DNA of 50,894 nt, from positions 1 to 50,894 of the forward strand of contig JBKPCV010000050.1 of NCBI GenBank assembly GCA_046727575.1. Direction: 5' to 3'. The notes beneath the pieces are model-generated. The model searched no databases, was not told the DNA's origin, and saw only the letters and a program-made list of their open reading frames with translations. A program made the translations under genes and the position numbers. Below are positions 42,061 through 50,753 of the stretch, piece by piece; the stretch's first letter is position 1, and every line of letters starts with the position of its first letter. This stretch comes from DASPTH01 sp046727575 (lineage in GTDB: Bacteria > Actinomycetota > Acidimicrobiia > IMCC26256 > DASPTH01).

Positions 42061-42722
42061 TTCCGGCGCTCCCCCGCCCCGGCGATGCGCAGCGTTGCCC
42101 TGCCCCTGTGGCGCAGGTTGACCGTGAGCAACGGCGCCGCGGCCGCCTCGAGCCCGCGTGCGTTCTGGAGCGACCCGGCGTCGAAGGCTTGCAGCCCCGG
42201 GATCTCGTCGATGAGGTCGAGCACGATGGTTCTCGCATCGCTGTCGTCGCCGACGACGAGCACATCGCTCTCGAGCTCGCGATCGAGGCTGCCCAGTGCC
42301 TCGGCCGGCACGTGCTGGAGCGCGGCGACCACTTTCGCGCCGGGCACCGCAGCCTGGATCGCCTCGGCGATGGAGCCCTCCTCCGGCATCACCGCCCGGA
42401 ACTCCGAGCCGCGGCGCTCCAGCCCGTTGGCCATCGAGACGACGACCTTGCCATCGAGCGCGTCGGCGAACGACCGGGCGGTGTCGACCGCCGCCTCGGC
42501 GACGGTTCCGACGACAACCACATCGGCGTCGGCGGCGTCCGCGTTCGTGCCGGGCTCGAGGGTTTGCGCCTCATCACCCCACCGTGCCGCGAGCTCGGCG
42601 ACGACGCGCTCGGCCTTGGCGCGATCACGAGATCCCAAGATCACCTTGTGCCCGGCAGCCGCGAGCCGCGCCGCGATCCCCTGCCCTGCCGGTCCCGTGC
42701 CACTGAGCACTCCAATGCGCAT
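42057..42722 (-). CDS. npdG: F420-dependent NADP oxidoreductase
   Basis: Transfers hydride between NADP(H) and coenzyme F420. The 221 residues open with the family fingerprint MRIGVLSGTGPAGQGIAARL and GHKVILGSRDRAKAE for the NADP phosphate. ADADVVVVGTVAEAAVD and KVVVSMANGLER follow, with NARGLEAAAAPLLTVN at the C-terminus as in F420:NADP oxidoreductases. The start at 42722 is the only one giving this N-terminus; the open frame upstream is spurious. Together with the PPOX protein at 22.7 kb it indicates that the host makes or uses F420. It is coupled to mshC, linking two actinobacterial redox systems. Confidence 0.88.
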   Translation of the reverse strand: MRIGVLSGTGPAGQGIAARLAAAGHKVILGSRDRAKAERVVAELAARWGDEAQTLEPGTNADAADADVVVVGTVAEAAVDTARSFADALDGKVVVSMANGLERRGSEFRAVMPEEGSIAEAIQAAVPGAKVVAALQHVPAEALGSLDRELESDVLVVGDDSDARTIVLDLIDEIPGLQAFDAGSLQNARGLEAAAAPLLTVNLRHRGRATLRIAGAGERRK

Positions 42723-42783
42723 ACCGAGCAGCTTCGCACACGCCGCCGCCAGTTCCGAACAGGTGACGCTCCACTTGCTCCTG

Positions 42784-45700
42784 TCAGCGGATGCAGTCGG
42801 CGCCGAACAGCACACGCAGCTCCGCGAAGAGGCCGTTGGCTGCATCGACGAGGAGGTCGTCGCCGAGCCGCAGCACCGTGGTCTTCTCCGGGGCTTCGAG
42901 ATGGACGAACACGGGGCTGTCGCCGGGGTGTTCGGCGAGGATCGCCTTCAATCGCGCCGCCTTGTCGTCGGTGAGCGCGTGGAGCTTCACCCGGATGCGA
43001 ACCGGCGGCCCTCCGTCGATCGCAATGTCCGGCCGCACGATCTCCGTGGCCACGAGCTTGGGAGACTCGTCACGCAGATCGAGACGGCCCTTGATCACGA
43101 CGATCGCGTCGTCCTCGAGGACGTGGCCGAAGTCGGTCATGGTCCGAGGGAACACCATGACGTCGAGCACGCCGGAGAGGTCCTCGAGCACGAACGTCGC
43201 CATGAGATCGCCGCGCCGCGTGTACTTGCGGACGAGCGAAGTGACGATGCCGCCGACGACGCGCAGCTCCCCCTCTCGTCCCTCCCGGAGCTCCGCCAGA
43301 CTGGCGTCGACGTGGCGACGCAACGCACGCTCGGCGCCCATGAGCGGGTGCTCGCTGACGTAGAGGCCGAGCATCTCCTTCTCGAAGGCGAGCCGCTGCG
43401 ACTTGGTGAACTCGGTGTCGGGGATCTCCGTGCGATGCCCCACCACCGCTTCGACGTCGGCCTCGCCCGCGGCCGAGAAGAGATCGAACTGCCCCTCGGC
43501 CTCGTTGCGGCGGCGATCGATCACAGTGTCGATGATCGTCTCGAACACGTGCAAGAGGCCCTGGCGTGGATGGCCGAGCGAGTCGAACCCGCCGGCCTTC
43601 ACCATTGACTCGATCGTGCGCTTGTTGAGGACTCCCGGGTCGACCCGCTCGCAGAAGTCGTAGAAGTCGGTGAACGGGCCGCCTTCCGTGCGGGCGGTGA
43701 CGATCTGGGCGACGACCCCCTCGCCCACGTTGCGGACCGCGGACATGCCGAAGCGGATCGTTCCCTCGTGCACCGAGAAGTCGGACTCGGACTCGTTGAC
43801 GTCCGGCACGAGGACCGGGATGCCGAGCTGACGGCACTCGTTGAGGAAGACCGCGGTCTGGTCCTTGTTGGTCTTGACGCTCGTGAGCAGCGCGGCCAGG
43901 TACTCGACCGGATAGTTGGCCTTGAGCCATGCCGTCTGGTAGGCGATCACGCCGTACGCGTATGTGTGCGACTTGCCGAACGAGTAGTCGGCGAACGGCT
44001 CGATCGTGTCGAAGATGCGTTCGCCGAACTCTTCGGAGTGCCCCTGGGCCACGCACCCAGCCACGAACTTCGTGCGTTCCTTGGCGATGAGCGCGCGGAT
44101 CTTCTTTCCGGTTGCCTTTCGGAGGTTGTCCGCCTCTTCCAGGGAGTAGCCCGCGAGCCGCTGGGCGACCTGCATGAGCTGTTCCTGGTAGATCATCAGC
44201 CCGTAGGTCGGCGCGAGGACCTCTTCGAGGTCGGGGTGCGGGTAGGTCACCGGCTTGCGGTTGTTCTTGCGGTCGGCGTACTCGTTGTGCCAGTTCTGCG
44301 CCATGGGGCCCGGGCGGTACACCGCAAGCACCGCAGAGATGTCGTCGAACGTCGTGGGCCCGAGCGAGCGGAGCAGCGCGCGCATCGGCCCACCTTCCAA
44401 CTGGAACACGCCGACCGTGTCGGCGCGCCGCAGGAGCTCGAAGGTCTTGGCGTCGTCGAGTGGGAGATGGTCGACGTCGGGTCGCTCCTCTCGGGCGCGC
44501 TCGACGAGGTCGAGGGTGATGTCGATCACGTCGAGGTTGCGCAGGCCGAGGAAGTCCATCTTGAGGAGACCGAGGTCTTCCACGCCGTGCATCTCGTACT
44601 GCGTGACGATCGGCGCGTCGTCGATCGCGGTGCCCGCTTCGGGCTTGCGCTGGATCGGGAGGTACTCGGTGAGCGGTTCGCGGGTGATCACGACGGCCGC
44701 GGCGTGGATGCCGTCTTGGCGTCGTAGCCCTTCCAGCCCGCGCGCGACGTCGATCACGCGCTTGGCGTCGGGATCGGCCTCGTACAGCACCCGCAGCTCG
44801 GACGCCATCTTGTAGTTGTCCTCGTAACCGCGGACCGGCTCGAAACACGCGCGGAGCGGCGTGTCGCGTCCCATGATGAGCGGAGGCATCAGCTTCGCGA
44901 TCTTGTCGCCCACCGCGTACGGGTAGCCGAGCACCCGCGCCGAATCGCGCACCGCGGCCCGCGCCTTGATGGTGGAGAACGTGATGACCTGCGCCACGTG
45001 GTCCCAGCCGTAGCGCTCCGTGGCATAGCGGATCATCTCCCCCCGGTAGCGGGAGTCGAAGTCCATGTCGATGTCCGGCATCTCTTTCCGACCAGGATTG
45101 AGCATGCGCTCGAAGAACAAGCCGTACTTGATCGGGTCGACGTGCGTGATGCCCAGGCAGTAGGCCACGCACGAACCCGCGGTGCTCCCGCGTCCCGGTC
45201 CGACACGGATGCCGCGCGACTTGGCGTAGCGGTACAGGTCCCATACGACGAGGAAGTAGGCCGAGAACCCCATCGTCTTGATGACACCGAGCTCGTAGTC
45301 GATCCGCTCGAGCACTTCGGGTGCCGGGATGGGCCCGTACAACGCGTGTGCGCCGGCGAGCGTGAGGTCCCGGAGGTACGAGTCTTCGTCGTGTCCTGCC
45401 GGCGTGTCGAACACTGGAAGGGCCGAGTACCCGAACTCGATCTCGACGTTCGCGCGCTCCGCGACGAGCAACGAGTTGTCGCACGCTTCCTCGTAGTCGG
45501 CGAACAACCCTCGCATCTCGGCCGCGGACTTCAGGTAGAACTCGTCGGCGTCGAACTTGAACCGTTTCGGGTCGTCGAGCGTCGACCCGGTCTGGACGCA
45601 CAGCAACGCGGCATGTGATTCGGCGTCGTGACGATGCGTGTAGTGACTGTCGTTCGTCGCGAGCAGCGGCGCGCGCAGGTCGCGCGCGAGGCGTAGCAGC

Positions 45701-46281
45701 TGCGGGTTCACTCGGTCCTGTTCCGGCAAGCCGTGGTCTTGGAGCTCGACGAAGAAGGAGTCACGCGCGAAGATCGACTGGAACCGTTCGATGAGCTCGG
45801 CGGCACCCTGGTAGTCGTCCGCGAGCAGGCGTTGCGACACCGCGCCGCCGAGGCAACCGGTGGTCGCGATGAGACCACGCGCATGCTGTTCGAGCAGCTC
45901 GAAGTCGACGCGCGGCTTGTAGTAGTAGCCATCGAGATACGCGCTCGATGCGAGCTTGATGAGGTTGCGATAGCCCTCGTTCGTCTCCGCGAGCACCGTC
46001 AGATGGAAGACGTCGTGGTCGTCGCGACGCGGACGGTCGAAGCGGCTCGACGTGACCATGTAGGCCTCGGTGCCGATGATCGGAGTGAGGCCGGCTGCAC
46101 GCGCCGCCTTGTAGAAGTCGAGGACCCCGTACATGTTCCCGTGGTCGGTGATGCCGACCGCGGGTTGGCCGTCGGCGGCGGCCGTCGTCACCACCTCCTG
46201 GATGCGGGCCGCGCCGTCGAGCATCGAGTACTCGGTATGGAGGTGGAGATGGACGAACGACTTGGCCAACGACGCCCCCAT
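42784..46281 (-). CDS. dnaE1: DNA polymerase III alpha subunit DnaE1
   Basis: Main replicative polymerase subunit. The 1165-residue C-family polymerase starts with a PHP domain (FVHLHLHTEYSMLDGAARI, VGITDHGNMYGV). The palm catalytic motif PDIDMDFDSRYR and GRGSTAGSCVAYCLGIT are present. The fingers region has YEMHGVEDLGLLKMDFLGLRN, and the thumb/tandem HhH and OB-fold parts follow (VVGGIVTSLVRKYTRRGDLMATFVLED). The length and the intact PHP histidines fit DnaE1 rather than the shorter DnaE2. The 61-bp gap to npdG has no gene. Three DnaA-box-like sequences cluster at its 5' end. Confidence 0.96.
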   Translation of the reverse strand: MGASLAKSFVHLHLHTEYSMLDGAARIQEVVTTAAADGQPAVGITDHGNMYGVLDFYKAARAAGLTPIIGTEAYMVTSSRFDRPRRDDHDVFHLTVLAETNEGYRNLIKLASSAYLDGYYYKPRVDFELLEQHARGLIATTGCLGGAVSQRLLADDYQGAAELIERFQSIFARDSFFVELQDHGLPEQDRVNPQLLRLARDLRAPLLATNDSHYTHRHDAESHAALLCVQTGSTLDDPKRFKFDADEFYLKSAAEMRGLFADYEEACDNSLLVAERANVEIEFGYSALPVFDTPAGHDEDSYLRDLTLAGAHALYGPIPAPEVLERIDYELGVIKTMGFSAYFLVVWDLYRYAKSRGIRVGPGRGSTAGSCVAYCLGITHVDPIKYGLFFERMLNPGRKEMPDIDMDFDSRYRGEMIRYATERYGWDHVAQVITFSTIKARAAVRDSARVLGYPYAVGDKIAKLMPPLIMGRDTPLRACFEPVRGYEDNYKMASELRVLYEADPDAKRVIDVARGLEGLRRQDGIHAAAVVITREPLTEYLPIQRKPEAGTAIDDAPIVTQYEMHGVEDLGLLKMDFLGLRNLDVIDITLDLVERAREERPDVDHLPLDDAKTFELLRRADTVGVFQLEGGPMRALLRSLGPTTFDDISAVLAVYRPGPMAQNWHNEYADRKNNRKPVTYPHPDLEEVLAPTYGLMIYQEQLMQVAQRLAGYSLEEADNLRKATGKKIRALIAKERTKFVAGCVAQGHSEEFGERIFDTIEPFADYSFGKSHTYAYGVIAYQTAWLKANYPVEYLAALLTSVKTNKDQTAVFLNECRQLGIPVLVPDVNESESDFSVHEGTIRFGMSAVRNVGEGVVAQIVTARTEGGPFTDFYDFCERVDPGVLNKRTIESMVKAGGFDSLGHPRQGLLHVFETIIDTVIDRRRNEAEGQFDLFSAAGEADVEAVVGHRTEIPDTEFTKSQRLAFEKEMLGLYVSEHPLMGAERALRRHVDASLAELREGREGELRVVGGIVTSLVRKYTRRGDLMATFVLEDLSGVLDVMVFPRTMTDFGHVLEDDAIVVIKGRLDLRDESPKLVATEIVRPDIAIDGGPPVRIRVKLHALTDDKAARLKAILAEHPGDSPVFVHLEAPEKTTVLRLGDDLLVDAANGLFAELRVLFGADCIR

Positions 46282-46310
46282 CCACAGCGCTGTTCACAAC
46301 CTGTGGAGAA
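46278..46310. promoter_or_regulatory. cluster of DnaA-box-like 9-mers over the dnaE1 start
   Basis: Within 33 bp are CCATCCACA (46278-46286), TTGTGAACA (minus strand, 46291-46299) and TTCTCCACA (minus strand, 46302-46310). They differ from the consensus TTRTCCACA at one to three positions each. The rest of the 148-bp gap up to 46429 shows no gene and should contain the dnaE1 promoter. Binding by DnaA is inference. Confidence 0.35.
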
Positions 46311-46429
46311 TCACAATGGTGTCATTCGACCATAGCAAGCACCCGGCGGGAACGCCAGGTTCCGTCTGTGCCTGCACACTCGTCCCCCGCGGATTCGGCG
46401 GTTGCACCCTGGTCCGCGGTGCTGAATCG

Positions 46430-47521
46430 CTACGCGCGCCCGCGCGCGGCCAACAGCGGGACTTCCATCTCCACAGGGGTCAGCGAGCCGTGGGCCGAGC
46501 GGAGTGAGGTCTCGCGCGTGAAGGTGGGATCGACGAAGCCAACGTCGGTGCGTGCGGCGAGCACGACGTCGCCGATGCGGTGGCGTGCCGGGCGGCTGGC
46601 TCCAGTTCCCATCCACCCCTCGTCGAGCAGCCGCTCACGGGGGAAGACCCAGCCGTCTTCTCCGACCGTGTCCTGGGCAGCCGCCAGCAGTTCGTGTGCG
46701 GCACCGCGTCGTGCGTGGAGGTACCGGAAGCGCGCATCACCCGCGTAGGCCTCGACCAGCTCGTCGAGCGCGCCGAGGCCGATCCATGCGTCGGGCTGCA
46801 GGTGCACCTGGCCGTGGTCGGCCGTGACGACGAGTGCGGCGTCCGCGGGCAGCGCGTCGAGCACCGCACCGACGAGCCGGTCGGTGGCCGCGAGTTCCGC
46901 CCGGTAGTACGGCCCTTCGAGACCGTGCGCGTGGGCGACCTCGTCGACACCCGGGTAGTAGGCGTATACGAACGCCGCGCCGTGCGCGACCACGGTACGA
47001 ACGTGCTCCACGAGCACGGACGGGGTCTGCCAGCCGTAGAAATCGGCGCCGCGGAGGTGCGCCCCGGTGAAGCCAGTCGTGCGGAATTCCGCCTTCGTGA
47101 TGACCGGTACCGGTCGGCCCGCGAAGACCTCGTTGCGCTGGACTCCGGCCGGGTCAGGCGGTCGCTTGCCGTTCTCCTGCTGCCAGCGGATCGCGTTGAG
47201 CACGGTGCCGTCGACACGCATCCGGAAGCCGGTGATCCCGTGACGCGCCGGCGGGAGCCCCGTCGTCACCGACGTGAGCGCGGCCGGTGTCGTGGAGGGC
47301 ACCACCGTGGTGATCGGCCCGCCCTCGAACGCCGCGAGCTCGGGCAGGACGTCGGCGTGGTTCGCCCGTGCCTCCCAGCCCAGCCCGTCGAGCAGGAACA
47401 GGACGACGGCGCGCGCCCCGGTGACGGCTTCGGGGAGCCAGTCGCCCGGCCGTAGTCCGAGCAACGCCGGCACGATGTTCGTGACGTTCGGGCCCGAATA
47501 GTCCGGCTTGACAGGCTCCAC
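46430..47521 (-). CDS. alkaline-phosphatase-superfamily phosphodiesterase/pyrophosphatase
   Basis: A 363-residue member of the type I phosphodiesterase/nucleotide pyrophosphatase group. Two-metal ligands are visible: Asp45 in LFLLDGLGWE, the nucleophile Thr in PSTTPAALTSV, Asp and His in YYPGVDEVAHAHG, Asp-His in VVTADHGQ, and His in SAHGSLTPVEMEVPL. No clear signal peptide, so cytoplasmic or weakly exported. The substrate is not known. It is on the minus strand, divergent from the Rrf2 regulator with 50 bp between the chosen starts; a regulatory link to that gene is possible but unproven. Confidence 0.82.
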   Translation of the reverse strand: MEPVKPDYSGPNVTNIVPALLGLRPGDWLPEAVTGARAVVLFLLDGLGWEARANHADVLPELAAFEGGPITTVVPSTTPAALTSVTTGLPPARHGITGFRMRVDGTVLNAIRWQQENGKRPPDPAGVQRNEVFAGRPVPVITKAEFRTTGFTGAHLRGADFYGWQTPSVLVEHVRTVVAHGAAFVYAYYPGVDEVAHAHGLEGPYYRAELAATDRLVGAVLDALPADAALVVTADHGQVHLQPDAWIGLGALDELVEAYAGDARFRYLHARRGAAHELLAAAQDTVGEDGWVFPRERLLDEGWMGTGASRPARHRIGDVVLAARTDVGFVDPTFTRETSLRSAHGSLTPVEMEVPLLAARGRA

Positions 47522-47571
47522 CGCGCGAAGCTACGCGCCGCCCTGAGCCCCCGACGCGCGACGATGTGTGC

Positions 47572-47994
47572 GTGAAGGTCAGCACACGCGGCGACTACGC
47601 GGCGCGAGCGTTGTTGTCGCTCGCCTTGCACGGCTCCGACCGGCCGACTTCGGTCAAGGAGATCGCCGAGCGGACAGGGCTCCCCCAGCCGTACCTCGAG
47701 CAGATCCTGCTCGCGGTCAAGGGGGCGGGCCTCGTGCGTTCGAAGCGCGGCGTCGGCGGGGGTTACGTGCTGGCGCGACACCCGGCCGAGATCACGCTGG
47801 CCGACATCCTTGCGGCGGTCGACGGCCCGCTCACCACGCTCATGGGCGAGCACGACCACTGCGAAGGGCACTGTGTGCTGCAAGAAGTGTGGGTCGGCGT
47901 GTCGGACGAGACGCAGCAGATCCTCGAGCGGTTCACGCTCCAGGAACTCGTCGACCGCACGCGCATCGGCCACCCCGAGGTCGTCGAGAGCTGA
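47572..47994 (+). CDS. Rrf2-family transcriptional regulator (IscR-like)
   Basis: A 140-residue winged-helix regulator. The N-terminus VKVSTRGDYAARALLSLA, the recognition region EIAERTGLPQPYLEQIL and the wing GVGGGYVLARHPAEITLADIL are typical Rrf2. The cluster-binding loop reads GEHDHCEGHCVLQ, with two Cys and two His nearby. Classical IscR has three Cys, so this protein may ligate an Fe-S cluster differently or sense something else. I chose GTG 47572 (MKVSTRG-type start); GTG 47566 would add Met-Cys. Targets are unknown; the divergent phosphodiesterase is one candidate. Confidence 0.85.
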   Translation: MKVSTRGDYAARALLSLALHGSDRPTSVKEIAERTGLPQPYLEQILLAVKGAGLVRSKRGVGGGYVLARHPAEITLADILAAVDGPLTTLMGEHDHCEGHCVLQEVWVGVSDETQQILERFTLQELVDRTRIGHPEVVES

Positions 47995-48010
47995 CCTGCG
48001 GGCCGGGGAC

Positions 48011-48919
48011 TCACCGTAGGGTCGCGAGCACCAGCGCGAGGTCGTCCGGCAGCGGCTCGTCGACACGGATCGCCTCCCCGGTGACGGGATGCGCGAACGC
48101 GAGCGACGCGGCGTGCAGGAATTGGCGGTCGATCGTCATCGCGCCACGTCTCCCACCGTAGGTCCCATCTCCCACGACCGGGTGACCGATCGCCTGCAGG
48201 TGCACGCGGATCTGATGAGTTCTCCCCGTCTCCAGCGCGCACTCGAGGAACGACGTCTCCGGATCGCGGTATTGGGTGCGTACTTCGTAGGAGGTTCGGG
48301 CCGTTCGTCCGCCTTCGCGCACCGCCATCCGCGTGCGGTGCCGAACGGAACGCCCGATCGGCGCGTCGATCACGCCGCGCGGCGCGTCGAGGTGGCCCCA
48401 GACGAGCGTGAGGTACCGCCGCTCCACTTCACGCGCCCCCAGCATCCGAGTCAGCTCGTCGTAGGCACGCGGTGATCGCGCGATGACGAGAAGTCCGCTC
48501 GTGTCGCGGTCGAGCCGGTGCACGATGCCGGGGCGCGACGGGTCACCCACATACGCGAGCTCCGGGTAGCGCGCGAGCAGTCCGTTCACGAGCGTGCCGC
48601 TCACATGTCCGGCCGAAGGGTGCACGACCACGCCCGCCGGCTTGGCGACGACGACGACGTCGTCGTCCTCGTAGCGGACCGCCGGGAGGATCGACGAGTC
48701 CGGCCGCGGCGCTGTCTGGACCGTCGGAACGCCGCGGACTTCTACGAGCTCACCGGTCTCGAGCCGTCGGCTCTTCGCGACGGGTCCGCCCGCGACCAGC
48801 ACCAGTCCGTCGGCAATGAGGTCCTGGACCTCGCCCCGTGTCCACCCGGTGAGCAGCGCGACGGCGCGATCGACGCGCTCACCGGCGAGTGAGGCGGGGA
48901 CCACGAGCTCCTCCTCCAC
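48011..48919 (-). CDS. rluD: RluA/RluD-family 23S rRNA pseudouridine synthase
   Basis: A 302-residue pseudouridine synthase. An N-terminal S4 domain (RVDRAVALLTGWTRGEVQDLI) is followed by the catalytic domain with GIVHRLDRDTSGLLVIA (catalytic Asp137 in HRLD). The motifs AKPAGVVVHPSAG, ETGRTHQIRVHLQAIGHPVVGD and FLHAASLAFAHPVTGE are the family blocks in order. It lies downstream of lspA with a 14-bp gap, the usual lspA-rluD pair. Whether it modifies positions 1911/1915/1917 like E. coli RluD is inference. Confidence 0.93.
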   Translation of the reverse strand: MEEELVVPASLAGERVDRAVALLTGWTRGEVQDLIADGLVLVAGGPVAKSRRLETGELVEVRGVPTVQTAPRPDSSILPAVRYEDDDVVVVAKPAGVVVHPSAGHVSGTLVNGLLARYPELAYVGDPSRPGIVHRLDRDTSGLLVIARSPRAYDELTRMLGAREVERRYLTLVWGHLDAPRGVIDAPIGRSVRHRTRMAVREGGRTARTSYEVRTQYRDPETSFLECALETGRTHQIRVHLQAIGHPVVGDGTYGGRRGAMTIDRQFLHAASLAFAHPVTGEAIRVDEPLPDDLALVLATLR

Positions 48920-48933
48920 GGTTTTCGCTCGCG

Positions 48934-49446
48934 CTAGCCGGCGTGGCGCTCACGAGCGCTGGTTCGCACCGACCACACGACGACGAGCACCGCACCGATG
49001 GTGATCGCGGAGTCGGCGACGTTGAAGGTCGGCCACGCACCGAGGTGTACGAAGTCGACGACGGCGCCGCGGAGGAAGCCCGGCGAGCGGAACACCCGGT
49101 CGAGCAGGTTCCCGATCGCGCCGCCGAGCACCAGCGACAGCGCTACCACGAGCAATGTGTCGCGCGTGCGTTGCACGGTGCGAACGAGGAAGTAGGCGAC
49201 CACACCGGCGATCACCGCGATCAGCGGTGTGAACGCCTGGAACAAGCTGAACGCACCACCTGTGTTCCGCGCGAGACGGAAGCTGACGGTGTCACCGATG
49301 AGCTCGATCGGGCCGTCCGCCAGCTCGTGCACCGCCCACGTCTTCGTGAGGACGTCGAGCACGACGATCCCGACGACGATCCGGGCGGCCAGGCGACCGC
49401 GAGCGCGGGGGCTCGCGCCTTCTCCGCTATCGGCGTCGTTCGGCAC
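48934..49446 (-). CDS. lspA: lipoprotein signal peptidase (signal peptidase II)
   Basis: Aspartyl membrane protease that cleaves prolipoprotein signal peptides after lipidation. The 170 residues contain four membrane helices. Motifs are NTGGAFS, the first catalytic Asp in GGAIGNLLDRVFR, the second in FNVADSAITIG, and VVDFVHLGAWPTFN between. The N-terminal 20 residues are polar. Its start overlaps the 3' end of the DksA-like gene by 20 bp in another frame; no later start keeps the first helix, so the overlap appears real. Confidence 0.95.
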   Translation of the reverse strand: MPNDADSGEGASPRARGRLAARIVVGIVVLDVLTKTWAVHELADGPIELIGDTVSFRLARNTGGAFSLFQAFTPLIAVIAGVVAYFLVRTVQRTRDTLLVVALSLVLGGAIGNLLDRVFRSPGFLRGAVVDFVHLGAWPTFNVADSAITIGAVLVVVWSVRTSARERHAG

Positions 49447-50350
49447 GCGCCTTGCAGTCGACGCACGTTTCCGCGTACGGAAGCGCTTCCAGGCGCTCGA
49501 CCGAGATCCGGCGCCCGGCAGGCGTGCACAAGCCGTAGGTCTTGTTCCTCATCCGTTCGAGTGCGCGGTCGATCTCCTCGACGATCTCGCGGGCGGACGC
49601 CGACAGCATGAGGTCGCGCTCCCGCTCGACGCTGATCGTGTCGCCCTCGCCGCCTTCCTCGTCGAACTGCGTGTCGCCCTCCTCGCGGTCGAGCGCGAGC
49701 TGCGCAGCCTCGGCCTGCAGCTCTTCGGCCTGGCTGATGTGACGGGCGCGTTCCTCGAGCAGCTTCGTGCGAAGGCGCTCGATTGTGCGCGGCGCGAGGT
49801 TGGGGCGGTCGGGCTTGACCTCGAATCCCGAGAGCGGGCAGATCACGGTGGTCTTCCGTGGTGCCTTCTTGACCGCCGGCTCCGTCGCACGGGGAGTCGG
49901 TGCCTTCTCGCCGTTCGCCTTCTCCGCGTTCTGGCGCTGCTCCGCCCGCTTCGCACCGGTCGCCCCTGCGACCGCCCGCCTGTGCGCGTTCGCGGACTCC
50001 GGGGCGTCGGCCGGTGCCTTCGGCTTGCCAGTCGCCGGCACTTTCGCGGGCGCGGTCTTCCTGGCGACCCTCGGCGCGGCACCCGGGGCGCGGGCGGAGG
50101 CCTTCTTCGGTGCCGCCTTCTTGACCGGAGCCGCCTTCTTGGCGGGCGCAGCCCGTTTCGCCGGGCTCGCCGCCCGCTTCGCCGAGGTGGGCGCCGCCGA
50201 CTGCGTGGCCTTCGCCGGCTTCGGCGGTGACTGCTTCACGGCCTTCTTCGCCGGGTCGGACGACGACCCCGACCTCTTCGCGGTCTTTTTCGTGGGGGAC
50301 ACAGGCGCGCGGACCGCGGCCTTCCTTGTCTTCGGTTCGGCCTTGACCAT
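49427..50350 (-). CDS. TraR/DksA-like protein with histone-H1-like N-terminal tail
   Basis: A 307-residue protein of two parts. Residues 1 to about 165 are almost only Lys, Ala, Pro, Ser and Arg, with AKKA/PAKKAAP-type repeats like H1-like or HupB tails, and probably bind nucleic acid. The C-terminal 140 residues are a DksA/TraR-type domain: a coiled coil (RTKLLEERARHISQAEEL onward) with an acidic patch, then a finger reading YGLCTPAGRR and TCVDCKA. The usual CxxC of the first knuckle is CTPA, so one of four zinc Cys is missing. DksA relatives act on RNA polymerase. Length is two to three times the family norm because of the tail. Overlaps lspA by 20 bp. Confidence 0.8.
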   Translation of the reverse strand: MVKAEPKTRKAAVRAPVSPTKKTAKRSGSSSDPAKKAVKQSPPKPAKATQSAAPTSAKRAASPAKRAAPAKKAAPVKKAAPKKASARAPGAAPRVARKTAPAKVPATGKPKAPADAPESANAHRRAVAGATGAKRAEQRQNAEKANGEKAPTPRATEPAVKKAPRKTTVICPLSGFEVKPDRPNLAPRTIERLRTKLLEERARHISQAEELQAEAAQLALDREEGDTQFDEEGGEGDTISVERERDLMLSASAREIVEEIDRALERMRNKTYGLCTPAGRRISVERLEALPYAETCVDCKARAERRR

Positions 50351-50406
50351 GGCATTTCCTTGGGAGGGAGCGCTGGATTGTAGTGCCCGGTGCGCGCACT
50401 CCCTTG

Positions 50407-50748
50407 CTAAGAATGCCGGGCGGCGCGGGGGCCGCCGGTGTCGTCCACCGCGGCGTCGAGGCGGGCGTCGAAGGTCTCGACGTCGACACCGCGCAGGCGA
50501 AAACGCTTCACGCGCGACCGGTCACCCGAAACGAGCGCGACGTCACCGGCGCTGATCCCGAACAGATCTGCCAGGAGCTCGGCCACCTCGGCGTTCGCCC
50601 GGTCGTCGACGGGCGGCGCGGCGACGCGCAGCTTCACGGCGTCCCCGTGGCGGCCAACTACGGCGGAGCGGCCCGCGCGCGGCTGCACATGGACATGCAG
50701 CACGACGGCATCACGTTCGACGTCGTAACAGCCGCTCCAGCGCGCCAT
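50407..50748 (-). CDS. DUF167 (YggU-family) protein
   Basis: A 113-residue protein of the DUF167/YggU family, function unknown. Recognisable blocks are HVHVQPRAGRSAVVGRHGD, LRVAAPPVDDRANAEVAELL and VALVSGDRSRVKRFRLRGV, covering the whole fold. The ATG at 50748 is chosen because it gives the family N-terminus. An ATG at 50761, contributed by the upstream tandem repeat, is out of frame. The gene sits upstream of the DksA-like gene with a 56-bp gap and is preceded directly by the 58-bp tandem repeat. Confidence 0.85.
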   Translation of the reverse strand: MARWSGCYDVERDAVVLHVHVQPRAGRSAVVGRHGDAVKLRVAAPPVDDRANAEVAELLADLFGISAGDVALVSGDRSRVKRFRLRGVDVETFDARLDAAVDDTGGPRAARHS

Positions 50749-50753
50749 TCCCG

